Source of the DNA: CAYWKU01 sp964459325
Lineage (GTDB): Bacteria; RBG-13-61-14; CAYWKU01
Length of the DNA: 64,000 nt
Direction of reading: 5' to 3'
NCBI GenBank assembly: GCA_964459325.1
Contig: CAYWKU010000013.1
Coordinates: forward strand, 26,464 to 90,463
This document shows positions 63,470-64,000 of the stretch, piece by piece; within the stretch, counting starts at the first letter, position 1, and the number at the start of each line of letters is the position of its first letter. A program made the translations under genes and the position numbers. Under the pieces are notes generated by a model. The model was not told where the DNA came from and did no database searches. It saw only the letters and a program-made list of their open reading frames with translations.

Positions 63470-64000
63470 CCGTGATAGTGGTAACGCCTCGTACCGGGGA
63501 GATGCTTGACGCATGCCTGGCCTCACTTGCCCGCCAGACTGAAATGCCGGGAAAGGTGGCGGTGGTGCTCAACGGCTGCGGAGGAGGCGCCGGGTTGGAG
63601 CGGGCATGGAAGGAGCGCTTGCCGATTAACGTAATCGAAAGCCCCAAGAACGTCGGCTTCGCCGCGGCCCACGAGTTGGCGCTTGAAAAATTAAATACCG
63701 AGGACGAGATAAAATGGATAGGCGTTATCAATGCGGACGCCGTGGCCGAGGCAGATTGGCTGGAGGAAATGCTCCGGGCGGGCGAATCGGCCCGCGACGT
63801 GGGGTCGGTGGCCGCAGCCGTGCTGTTCGGCGGCGACCCCACCCGGTTGGAAAGCGTGGGCCTGGAAGTAGGCAAGAGCGGAGTGGCATACCTGAGGAAG
63901 TGGGGGCAGCGCTACCGCGAGGAGCCGGTCGGGGAGGATTACGGAGCCGCGGCCTCCGCGGGATTATCGGAGCGACGGGTTACGGCCGGATGACGCGTCC
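63451..64000 (+). CDS. Family 2 glycosyltransferase, probably frameshifted and continuing past the window
   Basis: It starts GTG at 63451 with AAAGGAG 8 bases upstream and overlaps the previous gene by 19 bases. MDAAKVAVIVVTPRTGEMLDACLASL, NVGFAAAHELALEKL and IGVINADAVAEADWLEEML are GT2 features, with NAD as the DXD-like motif. In frame it stops at 63993 after GAAASAGLSERRVTAG. In the +1 frame from 63965 the same DNA reads YRSDGLRPDDAS, exactly what GT2 proteins have at this place (AALYRxDxL). A one-base insertion near 63964 (or loss of two) thus probably breaks the frame. It could be a sequencing or assembly error or a pseudogene. The 3' part is outside the window. Confidence 0.75.

Overview
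The window looks like a chromosomal contig from an uncultivated, probably anaerobic, Gram-negative (diderm) bacterium. The diderm call rests on LpxB (lipid A), LolA (lipoprotein carrier), a Wza-like outer-membrane exporter, a Wzc-like kinase and an Omp85-like barrel. The anaerobic leaning rests on an indolepyruvate:ferredoxin oxidoreductase operon, an HdrD-like Fe-S protein, five radical SAM enzymes and a Thi4 protein of the archaeal/anaerobe type. By eye, base composition is well above half G+C, except for one clearly AT-rich gene (type IIG restriction-modification). I cannot name the phylum.

Layout. 1-7.6 kb: amino-sugar and sugar-phosphate genes (glmS partial, glmU, phosphomannomutase) interrupted by a B12/radical SAM/PqqD-like protein and a mntA-hepT toxin-antitoxin pair. 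7.7-12.9 kb: a small membrane protein, a PBP4-type peptidase and a three-gene peptide ABC importer without its ATPases. 12.9-15.5 kb: hicBA, a PHP phosphoesterase and a class III CoA-transferase. 15.5-22.3 kb: a very large protease/propeller/barrel fusion, a DUF3795-like protein, MTA phosphorylase, Thi4 and an HdrD-like protein. 22.5-31.6 kb: gyrA, the AT-rich type IIG enzyme, lolA and ftsK, all on the minus strand. 32.1-37.3 kb (plus strand): NAD kinase, a 20-residue Cys-rich peptide with a strong ribosome binding site and its own terminator, a Cys-rich 120-aa protein overlapping a radical SAM/SPASM enzyme, and citramalate synthase. 37.3-44.9 kb: a membrane protein, tRNA-Leu with a duplicated 5' half bounding a 1.1-kb islet, an exported SagB-like nitroreductase, a GltS-type carrier, a secreted protein and a PflX-like radical SAM enzyme. 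43.8-49.4 kb: the indolepyruvate oxidoreductase operon and an acyl-CoA dehydrogenase. 49.6-55.0 kb: capsule/exopolysaccharide genes (wza, UDP-sugar dehydrogenase, wzc). 55.1-64 kb: a phosphoesterase, a B12 radical SAM protein with a MerR regulator, tRNA-Glu, lpxB with a TPR protein, a SPASM radical SAM protein, a lipoprotein and two family 2 glycosyltransferases.

Almost every longer intergenic gap (1.1-1.5, 20.0-20.2, 31.6-32.0, 33.5-33.7, 35.3-35.6, 39.0-39.2, 41.6-41.9 and 58.7-59.0 kb) is filled with modular palindromic repeats. Their stems vary in a compensatory way while the linkers stay constant. They create many false ORFs.

The strongest candidate for an undescribed system is at 33.36-35.26 kb: a possible ribosomally made peptide (ending CKCKDSC), a seven-cysteine partner protein and a PqqD-like/radical SAM/SPASM enzyme. 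A second candidate is the tRNA-Leu islet, which carries a toxin-antitoxin-like pair and a large multi-stem fold-back element.
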